The position numbers and the translations under genes were made by a program. DNA of 36,597 nt from CAYTXJ01 sp965613025. Its GTDB lineage: Bacteria > Desulfobacterota > DSM-4660 > Desulfatiglandales > JALVMZ01. The notes beneath the pieces were generated by a model. The model searched no databases, was not told the origin of the DNA, and saw only the letters and a program-made list of their open reading frames with translations. Below, piece after piece: positions 22,577-30,789 of the stretch (positions are counted from its first letter, which is position 1; each line of letters starts with the position of its first letter). The stretch spans positions 1 through 36,597 of the forward strand of contig CBFDUE010000014.1 in NCBI GenBank assembly GCA_965613025.1, in the 5' to 3' direction.

Positions 22577-25024
22577 ATGTTTAATATAAATAAAAAGGAT
22601 GAATTGGCTCGTAAGACAGGGGGCTCCATACATTCTCTCCTGCCATTGAGGGACTTAGTGGTCTTTCCCAATATGCTGGTTCCACTCTTTGTAGGTAGAG
22701 AGAGATCCATCAAGGCCCTTGAATATGCCATGTCAAGAGACAGGGAGATATTCTTAGCGGCTCAGAAAGACGCAAAGATGGATAATCCTTCCACAAAGGA
22801 TATCTTTGCCCATGGAACAGTGGCAAATATTCTTCAGCTCTTAAAACTACCTGATGGAACTGTTAAGGCATTGGTGGAGGGAAAGGCAAGGGCAAAGATA
22901 GAGAGATACCTAAAGACTGATGAGTTTTTTATGGTCCAGATCAGAAGGCTTAACTCCTATGATGAACATAGCAAAGAGACGGAGGCGCTTATAAGGGCAG
23001 TAAAAGGGGCATTTAATGAGTATGCAAGGCTCAATCAGAAGATAAGTAAAGAACTTATAAGCACTGTGCAGCAGATTGAAGATGGTGGACACCTTGCAGA
23101 TACCATATCCGCTCATCTGAATCTTAAATTAAAGGACAGGCAATCATTGCTTGAGGCCCTGAATGTGAAAGAGAGACTGGGGCTTCTCTTTGAAAAGCTC
23201 TCGGCAGAGATTGATATATTGAAATTGGAGGCAAGGCTTAAGAAACGAGTAAAAGAGCAGATGGAAAAGACCCAGAAGGACTATTACCTGAGTGAGCAGA
23301 TGAAGGCCATTCAAAAGGAGATGGGAGCAAAGGATGAGTTCAAATCTGACCTGGATGAGCTGGAGCAGCGTATTAAAAAGAAGAGACTTCCCAAAGAGGC
23401 AAGGGCACGGGTCCTTCAGGAATTTAAAAAGCTAAAATTAATGCCTCCCATGTCTGCGGAGGCCACTGTGGTTAGAAACTACATTGACTGGATCTTATCA
23501 CTTCCGTGGTTTGAAAAGACGAAAGAGAAACTGGATATATCAGAGGCAGAAAGAATCTTAGATGAGGATCACTACGGTCTTAGGAAGCCCAAGGAGAGGA
23601 TACTTGAATATCTGGCTGTTCAGGGTTTGACCAAAAAGATAAAGGGGCCCATACTCTGTTTTGTTGGCCCTCCTGGTGTAGGGAAGACATCGCTAGCAAG
23701 ATCCATTGCAAGGGCAACGGGCAGGAATTTTGTTAGGCTTTCCCTTGGTGGGGTGAGAGATGAGGCAGAGATAAGGGGGCATCGCAGGACATATGTGGGT
23801 GCACTCCCTGGTAAGATCATACAGTATATGAAAAAGGCACGATCCATTAATCCAGTCTTCTGCTTAGATGAGGTTGATAAGATGAGCACAGATTTCAGGG
23901 GAGATCCATCGGCTGCCCTCTTAGAGGTGCTGGACCCTGAACAGAATTATGCCTTCAATGACCACTACTTGGACCTTGACTATGATCTGTCCCATGTATT
24001 TTTCATAACCACAGCCAATACCCTCTATAACATTCCGCTACCGCTTCAGGACAGAATGGAAATCATTAGACTTCCAGGATATACAGATTATGAAAAATTG
24101 AATATTGCAAAGCTGTTCTTAATAAAGAAGCAGATAGAACAAAACGGAATAAGTGAAAAGAACATCTCCTTCTCTAATAAGGCGATTCTTACCATAATAA
24201 GGGAATATACAAAAGAGGCCGGGGTAAGGAACCTGGAAAGGGAGATATCTTCCATATGCAGAAAGGTGGCAAGGGAGATACTCAAAAAGGGGAAAGATAC
24301 CAAGATCCGTATAACTGCCAAATCTATATCTAAGTACTTAGGCCCACCTAAGTACAGATTTGGAAAGACAGAGGGAAAGGATTTAGTGGGAATAACGACT
24401 GGTCTTGCCTGGACTGAGGTAGGAGGTGAGCTTTTACAGATAGAGGTAAGTATAATGCCTGGGAAAGGGAAATCTGTGCTAACAGGAAAGTTGGGTGAGG
24501 TGATGCAGGAATCTGCCCAGGCTGCGATAAGCTATGTGCGCTCTAAGTCAAGAAAGCTCAGGCTCCCAGATGATTTTTATGAACATATTGACATACACAT
24601 ACATGTTCCAGAAGGGGCAATACCAAAGGATGGGCCCTCTGCAGGCATTGCACTTGCCACATCCTTGGTATCAGCGCTTCGGAGGATACCTGTAAGGCAT
24701 GACATTGCCATGACAGGGGAGATAACATTGAGGGGTAGGGTGCTTCCCATAGGGGGGCTTAAAGAGAAACTGCTTGCAGCCCATAGGGCACAGGTTAAGA
24801 AAGTTATAATCCCATTAGAGAATAAGAAGGATCTGGATGAGATCCCTAAGAATATCCTTAAGAGTATGGAGATAGTGTTTGTTGAAAATGTGGATCAGGT
24901 ATTAAAGGAGGCATTGCTTATAAGTGAAAAGGAGCTCTTTGAATTGGATAGGAATATCCAGCCCTTCTGTGTTGAGGATATCCAAAAGAAGGATTCAGAC
25001 ACTGAACAGCTCAGGACCCATTAG
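22577..25024 (+). CDS. lon: ATP-dependent protease La (Lon)
   Basis: 815 residues, full LonA length. The N-terminal substrate domain starts near LLPLRDLVVFPNMLVPLFVGR. The AAA+ domain has Walker A GPPGVGKTS (from about residue 364) and FCLDEVDKM. The protease domain has PKDGPSAGIALATS with catalytic Ser688 and the partner Lys about 43 residues later (GGLKEKLLAAHRA). It degrades misfolded and regulatory proteins in the cytoplasm. The start is ATG 22577; the GGAGG inside the clpX end is rather far (about 15 bases), so coupling to clpX probably helps initiation. Confidence 0.98.
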   Translation: MFNINKKDELARKTGGSIHSLLPLRDLVVFPNMLVPLFVGRERSIKALEYAMSRDREIFLAAQKDAKMDNPSTKDIFAHGTVANILQLLKLPDGTVKALVEGKARAKIERYLKTDEFFMVQIRRLNSYDEHSKETEALIRAVKGAFNEYARLNQKISKELISTVQQIEDGGHLADTISAHLNLKLKDRQSLLEALNVKERLGLLFEKLSAEIDILKLEARLKKRVKEQMEKTQKDYYLSEQMKAIQKEMGAKDEFKSDLDELEQRIKKKRLPKEARARVLQEFKKLKLMPPMSAEATVVRNYIDWILSLPWFEKTKEKLDISEAERILDEDHYGLRKPKERILEYLAVQGLTKKIKGPILCFVGPPGVGKTSLARSIARATGRNFVRLSLGGVRDEAEIRGHRRTYVGALPGKIIQYMKKARSINPVFCLDEVDKMSTDFRGDPSAALLEVLDPEQNYAFNDHYLDLDYDLSHVFFITTANTLYNIPLPLQDRMEIIRLPGYTDYEKLNIAKLFLIKKQIEQNGISEKNISFSNKAILTIIREYTKEAGVRNLEREISSICRKVAREILKKGKDTKIRITAKSISKYLGPPKYRFGKTEGKDLVGITTGLAWTEVGGELLQIEVSIMPGKGKSVLTGKLGEVMQESAQAAISYVRSKSRKLRLPDDFYEHIDIHIHVPEGAIPKDGPSAGIALATSLVSALRRIPVRHDIAMTGEITLRGRVLPIGGLKEKLLAAHRAQVKKVIIPLENKKDLDEIPKNILKSMEIVFVENVDQVLKEALLISEKELFELDRNIQPFCVEDIQKKDSDTEQLRTH

Positions 25025-25044
25025 CACGGGATTAATTTTATTGA

Positions 25045-25073
25045 TTGACAAGCTGATAAAGGGTGAATATAAA
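25045..25073 (+). promoter_or_regulatory. Promoter for tRNA-Val/tRNA-Asp/efp/epmA
   Basis: A perfect TTGACA (25045-25050), exactly 17 bases, then TATAAA (25068-25073, 5/6). It is the best promoter in the window. The expected transcription start is a few bases before the tRNA-Val at 25084. No terminator is seen before efp, so efp may be expressed from this stable-RNA promoter after tRNA processing. Confidence 0.75.
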
Positions 25074-25083
25074 TAAATTTTAA

Positions 25084-25155
25084 GGGCGGATAGCTCAGTG
25101 GGAGAGCATCGGCCTTACAAGCCGGGGGTCGCAGGTTCAAATCCTGTTCCGCCCA
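25084..25155 (+). tRNA. tRNA-Val (anticodon TAC), CCA not encoded
   Basis: 72 bases up to the discriminator A. Acceptor GGGCGGA pairs with TCCGCCC, D arm GCTC/GAGC with a short loop, anticodon stem TCGGC/GCCGG with loop CTTACAA giving anticodon TAC (reads GTA and GTG), T arm GCAGG/CCTGT. The next bases are CTG, so CCA must be added by nucleotidyltransferase. Confidence 0.94.
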
Positions 25156-25159
25156 CTGC

Positions 25160-25238
25160 GGGGGCGTAGTTCAGTTCTGGATAGAACGCCGGCCTGTCAC
25201 GCCGGAGGTCGCGGGTTCGAGTCCCGTCGTCCCCGCCA
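25160..25238 (+). tRNA. tRNA-Asp (anticodon GTC), CCA encoded
   Basis: 79 bases including the encoded CCA. Acceptor GGGGGCG pairs with CGTCCCC, D arm GTTC/GAAC with an 11-base loop, anticodon stem CCGGC/GCCGG with loop CTGTCAC giving anticodon GTC, T arm GCGGG-TTCGAGT-CCCGT, discriminator G as in other tRNA-Asp. It begins 4 bases after tRNA-Val and ends 30 bases before efp. Confidence 0.95.
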
Positions 25239-25268
25239 ATTTTTTTTAATCTTCCTGGGGAAAAGGAT

Positions 25269-25832
25269 ATGTATAATGCAAGCGATCTCAGAAAGGGATT
25301 AAAGATCCTTATTGATAAACAGCCCTATATCATAATAGATTTTGAGTTTTCCAAACCTGGTAAAGGTCAGGCACTCTACCGCTGTAAATTGAAGAATATG
25401 ATAAATGGGGTAATTGTGGATAAGACCTATAGGTCTATTGACACCTTTGAGCCTGCTGATGTGGAAGAAAGAAAGATGCAATTTCTATACAGACAGGAAG
25501 ATGAATATCACTTTATGGATATGGATACATATGAAGAGGTGACATTGAATGAGACACAAGTGGGAGATGCCAAAAACTTTTTAAAAGACAATTTAGAAGT
25601 GGATATCCTATTTTTTGAAGGAAAGGCAATCGGAATCACCCTTCCCAATTTCGTAGATCTTAGAGTTACAAAGGCAGATCCCTGGGTAAAAGGAGACTCT
25701 GTAACCAGCGATAGCAAGCCAGTCACCTTAGAGACCGGTTATGTATTGAAGGTCCCTTCCTTTATAGAAGAGGGAGAAAAGATCACAGTGGATACAAGGA
25801 CAGGTGAATATGTAACACGAGTAAAGGAGTGA
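25269..25832 (+). CDS. efp: Elongation factor P
   Basis: 187 residues in three beta-barrel domains. The modified loop is SKPGKGQALYRC, with Lys32 as the site that receives beta-lysine in EpmA-type systems. The C-terminus TVDTRTGEYVTRV is the EF-P signature. It rescues ribosomes stalled on polyproline. The gene for the lysylating enzyme EpmA follows 18 bases later, so the modification can be read from the neighbourhood. GGGGAAAAGG lies just before the ATG. Confidence 0.97.
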   Translation: MYNASDLRKGLKILIDKQPYIIIDFEFSKPGKGQALYRCKLKNMINGVIVDKTYRSIDTFEPADVEERKMQFLYRQEDEYHFMDMDTYEEVTLNETQVGDAKNFLKDNLEVDILFFEGKAIGITLPNFVDLRVTKADPWVKGDSVTSDSKPVTLETGYVLKVPSFIEEGEKITVDTRTGEYVTRVKE

Positions 25833-25850
25833 TCAAAGAGCTCTATCTCC

Positions 25851-26753
25851 ATGCAAAAAAGCGATGATCCTCTCTCTTTGAGATCATATCTATTAAGATA
25901 CCTTAGAGAATATCTGTACAATAGCGGATATATTGAGGTGGAAACTCCCTATCTCATTCCTGCTCCCATTCCTGAGGCACATATTGACAGCTTTGAGGTG
26001 GAAGATCGGTATCTTCATACATCTCCTGAAGCATATATGAAGCTACTTTTGTCTAAAGGGTATGAGAGGATCTTTCAGATCTGTAAGGTCTTTAGAAAAG
26101 GGGAAAAGGGCAGATTCCATATGCCAGAATTTACCATGATAGAGTGGTATAGGGCAGGGTCTGACTATATGGATCTGATGGATGAATGTGAAAGGTTGCT
26201 AATCCATATCTTTAAAAGATTGGTGGATCAGCCTTATATATCCTATAGAGGAAAAAAGATAGGCCTAAATATGCCCTGGGAGAGGATATCCTTAGAGACA
26301 CTCTTTAATAGATATTCAGAGTTGTCTCTATGGGATGCACTTAAGAAGGGCATATTTGAAAAGATTATGATAACAGATATTGAACCCCATTTGGGATGGC
26401 GTAGCCCTGTATTTGTTTATGACTATCCTGTGGAGCTGGGATCTTGCGCAATGAGAAGTAGGCGGGATCCACGCATCGTTGAAAGATTTGAACTCTATAT
26501 GGGCTCCATTGAGCTTGCAAACGGATATACAGAATGTAATGATCCCAAGGAGCTGAAAGATAGATTTTTAGAGGAGATCAAAAAGAGGCAGGCCTATAAA
26601 AAACCCATATACCCCATGCCTGAATATCTCTTATGCTCCCTTAAGGCAAAAGATAGATACAGTGGTATAGCTATGGGAATAGATAGGCTGATTATGTTAA
26701 TAGCAGATAAGAGAGATATTGAAGATGTTATAGGCTTTAATACCTGGGAATAG
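25851..26753 (+). CDS. epmA: EF-P lysyltransferase EpmA (PoxA/GenX), LysRS paralogue
   Basis: 300 residues: the catalytic core of class II lysyl-tRNA synthetase without the N-terminal anticodon-binding domain, the hallmark of EpmA. Motif 1 region SGYIEVETPYLIPAPIPEAHI, motif 2 region FQICKVFRKGEKGRFHMPEF, and motif 3 GIAMGIDRLIMLIAD are present, with HTSPEAYMK as in EpmA proteins. It adenylates (R)-beta-lysine and attaches it to the conserved Lys of EF-P. The aminomutase EpmB that makes beta-lysine is not in this window. Start ATG 25851 is fixed by an upstream in-frame stop; its ribosome-binding site is weak. Confidence 0.94.
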   Translation: MQKSDDPLSLRSYLLRYLREYLYNSGYIEVETPYLIPAPIPEAHIDSFEVEDRYLHTSPEAYMKLLLSKGYERIFQICKVFRKGEKGRFHMPEFTMIEWYRAGSDYMDLMDECERLLIHIFKRLVDQPYISYRGKKIGLNMPWERISLETLFNRYSELSLWDALKKGIFEKIMITDIEPHLGWRSPVFVYDYPVELGSCAMRSRRDPRIVERFELYMGSIELANGYTECNDPKELKDRFLEEIKKRQAYKKPIYPMPEYLLCSLKAKDRYSGIAMGIDRLIMLIADKRDIEDVIGFNTWE

Positions 26754-26763
26754 ATCAATACAG

Positions 26764-28416
26764 TCAAAACCTCTTGGATCTTAAGATATTATAGATTATC
26801 CATATTCCAATCAGGAGCGATATCAGGTATCCTGCAAGCCCAAACAGGGGCATTCCAAATATCAGAGGCCCTGCACCCTTAGATATAATTAGAGAGGAAC
26901 CTATTATGATCCCGGCAAGCACTATTCCCAGGGTAATTCTGTTAGATATATTTTCAATTCTCCTTTCCAGACTTTCTATATTATAAGGTTCAAACTTAAG
27001 ACTCAATTCTCCTAAGTGGATCTTTTCTACGATATCTGAGAATCTGTGGATCAGATATCTCTGAAGTATCAATGTGTCTGTGAGATGTCTCTTTATCCTG
27101 CTCAAAAAGAGGGAAGGTCGATATCGGGTATCATAGATCTCTCTTATTATATCTTCTGTTTCTCCAACAAGATCAATATCTGGATATAGCCTCCTGGCTG
27201 TTCCCTCTGCTGTGATAAGTGCCTTTGTCATAAGAGCAAGATCTGGGGGAAGAGTTAGCCCATATCTCTTTATTAGATTATTAAGTTCTCTTAAAAAGGT
27301 TCCCAAATTGATATCTCTTAGACTTTCCGAATATACCATATGGATAAGTGATGAAAGCCCCCTTTCAAGATCACGCCTCTGAATACCAAATCCTCCACCG
27401 GTTAGGAAAAATAGGGCATTTAATAGCTCACGGCTGTCCTTCGAGGCAATGGCCTTGATTATTCTTAGTAGATCCTCTTTATCTGTCTCGGTCAATTGAC
27501 CTGCAATTCCCCAATCCAGAAGGCATATCTTTCCGTCCTCTTTTACAAATATATTACCTGGATGGGGATCTGCATGGAAAAAGCCGTATATAAAAGCCTG
27601 TTTAATGGCTATCCTCAGTCCCTTTCTTGCGATATCATGAAGATCCAAAGAGTTGTCCTTATCTATCTCAGTAAGTCTCTTTCCTTCAATAAATTCTGTT
27701 ATCAGAAGCTCCTTTGTGCAATATCTATCAAATACATTTGGTATATAGATTTCAGGATCACTTAAGTGGTTCTTACGGGCAATCTTCAGATTCTTTGCCT
27801 CAATCCTAAAGTCCATCTCCTCTGACATTATTCTCTTGAGCTCTTTTATTAGATCAGGAAGACGGTAACTCCTGATTTCACTGATGCGGTTGTGAAGTCT
27901 TTTGGAAATGAGCTCTAATATGAAAAGATCTGTCTTAACTTTTCTCTCTATATCTGGCCTCCTAATTTTTACAGCCACTTTTTGTCCTTCCTCTTTCAAC
28001 ACGGCAGAGTGCACCTGGCTGAGCGATCCGCCTGCAATGGGTTCTATATCAAACTTAGCAAATACCTGATTGATATCGTTATTAAGATTTTTTTCAAGGG
28101 ACTCTTTAATAATGGTATATTCTTCTGGGCCTACCCTGTCCTGAAGTCTGCTAAGTTTACTTATTAATTCCGCGGGTAAGAGATCGGGACGAAGGCTTAG
28201 GATCTGACCAAACTTTATAAAAGTGGGCCCCAGCTCTTCCAACATGGCCACAATCCTTTCAAATGTATCCATCTCCTTATCTATAGGCCTTAACTTTTTA
28301 AATATTCCCATTCCGGGCATCTCGGCCTTTTCCACCAGATCTTCAAACCCATACTTAATCATTATAAAGAGGATCTCTTTGATCCTGTTTATCATGGATA
28401 TGGTCCTTATATGCAT
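26764..28416 (-). CDS. UbiB/ABC1-family atypical kinase
   Basis: 550 residues. The KxGQ motif is KFGQ (about 68-71, in TFIKFGQILSLRPDLLP). The nucleotide loop reads AGGSLSQVHSA, where many members have an alanine-rich loop. VAVKIRRPDI carries the conserved Lys, FFHADPHPGNIF the catalytic region and LLDWGIAG the metal-binding Asp. Two C-terminal hydrophobic segments (about 495-545) anchor it. UbiB proteins act as ATPases aiding isoprenoid lipid or quinone biosynthesis. No other quinone gene is nearby. It converges on epmA with a 10-bp gap and diverges from fur. Confidence 0.92.
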   Translation of the reverse strand: MHIRTISMINRIKEILFIMIKYGFEDLVEKAEMPGMGIFKKLRPIDKEMDTFERIVAMLEELGPTFIKFGQILSLRPDLLPAELISKLSRLQDRVGPEEYTIIKESLEKNLNNDINQVFAKFDIEPIAGGSLSQVHSAVLKEEGQKVAVKIRRPDIERKVKTDLFILELISKRLHNRISEIRSYRLPDLIKELKRIMSEEMDFRIEAKNLKIARKNHLSDPEIYIPNVFDRYCTKELLITEFIEGKRLTEIDKDNSLDLHDIARKGLRIAIKQAFIYGFFHADPHPGNIFVKEDGKICLLDWGIAGQLTETDKEDLLRIIKAIASKDSRELLNALFFLTGGGFGIQRRDLERGLSSLIHMVYSESLRDINLGTFLRELNNLIKRYGLTLPPDLALMTKALITAEGTARRLYPDIDLVGETEDIIREIYDTRYRPSLFLSRIKRHLTDTLILQRYLIHRFSDIVEKIHLGELSLKFEPYNIESLERRIENISNRITLGIVLAGIIIGSSLIISKGAGPLIFGMPLFGLAGYLISLLIGIWIIYNILRSKRF

Positions 28417-28500
28417 AATGGCCTCCGAAAGATATCTCCAAGAGCCCTTAATTGATCATATCCCATGAATGTAAATAAAGTAAAGTATGCATTACATTTC

Positions 28501-28528
28501 TTGACAGGGGTATTTAAATTGTTATTAA
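28501..28528 (+). promoter_or_regulatory. Candidate fur promoter
   Basis: A perfect TTGACA (28501-28506), 16 bases, then TATTAA (28523-28528, 4/6). Transcription would start near 28535, about 23 bases before the fur ATG, with AGAGG as ribosome-binding site. Confidence 0.55.
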
Positions 28529-28543
28529 GATTAAATTACAATT
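28517..28543. promoter_or_regulatory. Dyad overlapping the fur -10: possible Fur/PerR-type operator
   Basis: A 27-base imperfect palindrome centred on 28530: AATTGTTATTAAG and TTAAATTACAATT, 10 of 13 positions pairing, with perfect outer arms AATTGT/ACAATT. It covers the -10 box and start region of the fur gene, a position suited to autorepression. AT-rich DNA makes chance dyads common. Confidence 0.4.
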
Positions 28544-28557
28544 AGAGGCAAAAATAG

Positions 28558-29040
28558 ATGGGAAGTGAAATAGAGATATTTAGATCCTATATAAAGAGTA
28601 AGGGATTGAGGAATACTCCTGAAAGAGAGGAGATTGTGCAGGAGATATTTTCCAATACAGGGCATTTTGATGTAGAAGGGCTTTATATGAGGTTAAAGAG
28701 AAGAGGAAGCAAGGTTTCAAAGGCCTCTATATATAGAAATATACCCTTATTAATTGACTCAGGTCTTATTAGAGAGGTCTCATATAAGGATGGCCATATG
28801 CACTATGAACATGTGCATGGAAGGGCTCATCACTGTCATCTGAGCTGTATTGAATGTGGAAAGGTGGTAGAATTTGTGGAACCCTCTATAAAAGAGGTGG
28901 AAAAGAGGCTGGAAAGTAGATATGGCTTTAAGATAATTGAGCATAGATTGGATGTTATGGGATATTGTAAGGAGTGTCTTAAGAGGAGATTGGGTAAGGT
29001 AAAAGAGGATGAGAAGACAAGGAGGAATGGAAATGGATGA
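28558..29040 (+). CDS. fur: Fur-family metalloregulator
   Basis: 160 residues. The winged helix has GLRNTPEREEIVQEIF and the recognition helix VSKASIYRNIPLLIDSGLI, the normal Fur pattern. The metal region has HYEHVHGRAHHCHLSCIECGKVVEF and a C-terminal YCKEC pair, giving two CxxC pairs for structural zinc plus the His-rich regulatory site. It could be Fur, PerR or Zur; the neighbouring Fur-FeoA fusion favours iron. The long basic tail (KVKEDEKTRRNGNG) is not part of the fold. The next gene overlaps its end by 8 bases. Confidence 0.93.
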   Translation: MGSEIEIFRSYIKSKGLRNTPEREEIVQEIFSNTGHFDVEGLYMRLKRRGSKVSKASIYRNIPLLIDSGLIREVSYKDGHMHYEHVHGRAHHCHLSCIECGKVVEFVEPSIKEVEKRLESRYGFKIIEHRLDVMGYCKECLKRRLGKVKEDEKTRRNGNG

Positions 29041-29710
29041 GGGAAGCAAAGAGAAGGAGAATTTTAGGACCCTTATTGAAGGTGATAAGATAGGAAATGT
29101 GGAAGACAGATTGAATATTATTGATGCCTTTTTGAGTTTAAAGGGGCATATAACCCTGCCTGATATGATGAAGCTTTTAAAGGAGAGAGGCTATGAATAT
29201 GATGAAGCTTTTGTAAGGGATTGTATGAATAGATGGGTAGAATATGGGTTTGCTCAAAAGAAGGAGTTTGATGGGCAGCCGCCCATGTATGAACACAGAT
29301 ATCTTGGCAGACACCATGATCATATAATCTGTACAAAGTGCGGAAAGATAGTGGAATTTAGAGATGAGATTATTGAAGAACAACAGCTACGGATAGCCTC
29401 TAAGTATGGTTTTCATATGCTTCAGCACAAGATGGAGATATATGGGCTTTGCAGTGAATGTCTATCACAGAGGAAACCCATTATGCCTCTTTCCATGGCA
29501 AAGAGTGGAGAAAGGGTTATCATAAAGCAGCTAAGGGGCGGAAAAGAATTTAAGATGAGAATAATGGAGATGGGATTTAGAATAGGAGATGAGATAGAGG
29601 TCATTAATAATAATCATATGGGGAGGATGATCATAGGGAAAGGTAATACCCGATTTGCCTTAGGAAGGGGTATGGCAGAAAAGATATATGTATCTTCCAT
29701 AATGACTTAG
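29033..29710 (+). CDS. Fur-like protein fused to a C-terminal FeoA domain
   Basis: 225 residues from ATG 29033, chosen because AGGAGG lies 7 bases before it; earlier in-frame ATGs at 29009 and 29027 lack that spacing. Residues about 20-150 form a Fur-like fold whose metal half is intact (GRHHDHIICTKCGKIVEF, YGLCSEC). The recognition-helix segment reads YDEAFVRDCMNRWVEYGF and lacks the usual TVYR/SIYR signature. After a linker, residues about 155-225 are a FeoA SH3-like domain (RVIIKQLRGGKEFKMRIMEMGFRIGDEIEVINN, GRGMAEKIYV). FeoA normally assists the ferrous transporter FeoB. Its stop overlaps the convergent hypD stop by 4 bases. Confidence 0.88.
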   Translation: MDEGSKEKENFRTLIEGDKIGNVEDRLNIIDAFLSLKGHITLPDMMKLLKERGYEYDEAFVRDCMNRWVEYGFAQKKEFDGQPPMYEHRYLGRHHDHIICTKCGKIVEFRDEIIEEQQLRIASKYGFHMLQHKMEIYGLCSECLSQRKPIMPLSMAKSGERVIIKQLRGGKEFKMRIMEMGFRIGDEIEVINNNHMGRMIIGKGNTRFALGRGMAEKIYVSSIMT

Positions 29711-30789
29711 GCAGCATATTTAAAGTATGCCGCACATGTCCCCTCACTGGATACCATACACGCACCTATGGGATTTTGAGGAGTGCATATCTTTTTAAAT
29801 AAGGGGCATTGAGGGGGTCTGATTGCTCCTCGTAGAACCTCACCACACCTGCATCCTGGAGGTTCCTCTGACTGAATATGGGTTAGTTCAAACTCCTCTT
29901 CTGCATCTAAGACGGAAAAGCCTTTTCTTATCTTAAGACCACTTTTGGGAATAAGTCCCAGTCCCCGCCAATTGGAATCAGCCACTTCAAATACCTCCCA
30001 CATCACCTTAAGGGCAGAGGGGTTGCCTTCAGGCCTCACTGCCCTCTTATATTGAACCTCCACCTCAGAGATTCCATTTTCTATCTGCTCTACCAGCATC
30101 AATATGGCCTGGAGTATATCCAAGGGCTCAAATCCAGCTATTACACATGGCTTATGATATCTCTTTACAAATTCTTGATAGGCATTGCTTCCGATTATTA
30201 CACTTACATGTCCAGGGCATATAAAGCCATCTATATTGAGGTCTTTTGAGCTCACCAATGCCTCCATTGCAGGAATAAGGATCTTATGAAGGGAGAGGAA
30301 GTAGAGATTATCGATTCCTATAGATGCCGCACTTTTCAGGGTGGCAGCAACTGTGGGGGCAGTGGTTTCAAAACCGATTCCCAAGAATACCACCCTCTTT
30401 TTAGGATTTGCCTTAGCAATCTCCAATACCTCAAAAGGTGAATATACCACCCTGATCTCTGCCCCCTTACCCCTTTGCTTTTGCAAAGAGCTTTTACTGC
30501 CTGGCACCCTCAACATATCTCCAAAGGTGCAGAGTATCACATCAGGCTTTGATGATAACTCAATGGCTCTGTCCATATCTGGGATGGCAGTTACACAGAC
30601 CGGACACCCTGGGCCTGATATAAGCTCAATGTTTTTCGGAAGGATGGATCTTATACCATGTCTAAAGATACTCATGGTGTGAGTTCCACATATCTCCATT
30701 AGTCTTATGTTGCTGTGGGATATATCCCTTATTCTATCTGATAAGGCCTTTGCAAGCCTTGTGTCACGGTATTCATCCACATATCTCAT
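29707..30789 (-). CDS. hypD: Hydrogenase maturation protein HypD
   Basis: 360 residues, the standard length. Conserved Cys motifs: MEICGTHTMSIFRHGIR, SGPGCPVCVT, FICPGHVSVIIG and the iron-sulfur region GCRCGEVLRG plus CPLFKKIC and GACMVSSEGTCAAY. HypD carries a 4Fe-4S cluster and, with HypC, builds the Fe(CN)2CO centre of NiFe hydrogenase. It follows hypF with no intergenic base (TAG then ATG). It ends the asnS-to-hypD minus-strand run, converging on the Fur-FeoA gene. Confidence 0.97.
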   Translation of the reverse strand: MRYVDEYRDTRLAKALSDRIRDISHSNIRLMEICGTHTMSIFRHGIRSILPKNIELISGPGCPVCVTAIPDMDRAIELSSKPDVILCTFGDMLRVPGSKSSLQKQRGKGAEIRVVYSPFEVLEIAKANPKKRVVFLGIGFETTAPTVAATLKSAASIGIDNLYFLSLHKILIPAMEALVSSKDLNIDGFICPGHVSVIIGSNAYQEFVKRYHKPCVIAGFEPLDILQAILMLVEQIENGISEVEVQYKRAVRPEGNPSALKVMWEVFEVADSNWRGLGLIPKSGLKIRKGFSVLDAEEEFELTHIQSEEPPGCRCGEVLRGAIRPPQCPLFKKICTPQNPIGACMVSSEGTCAAYFKYAA

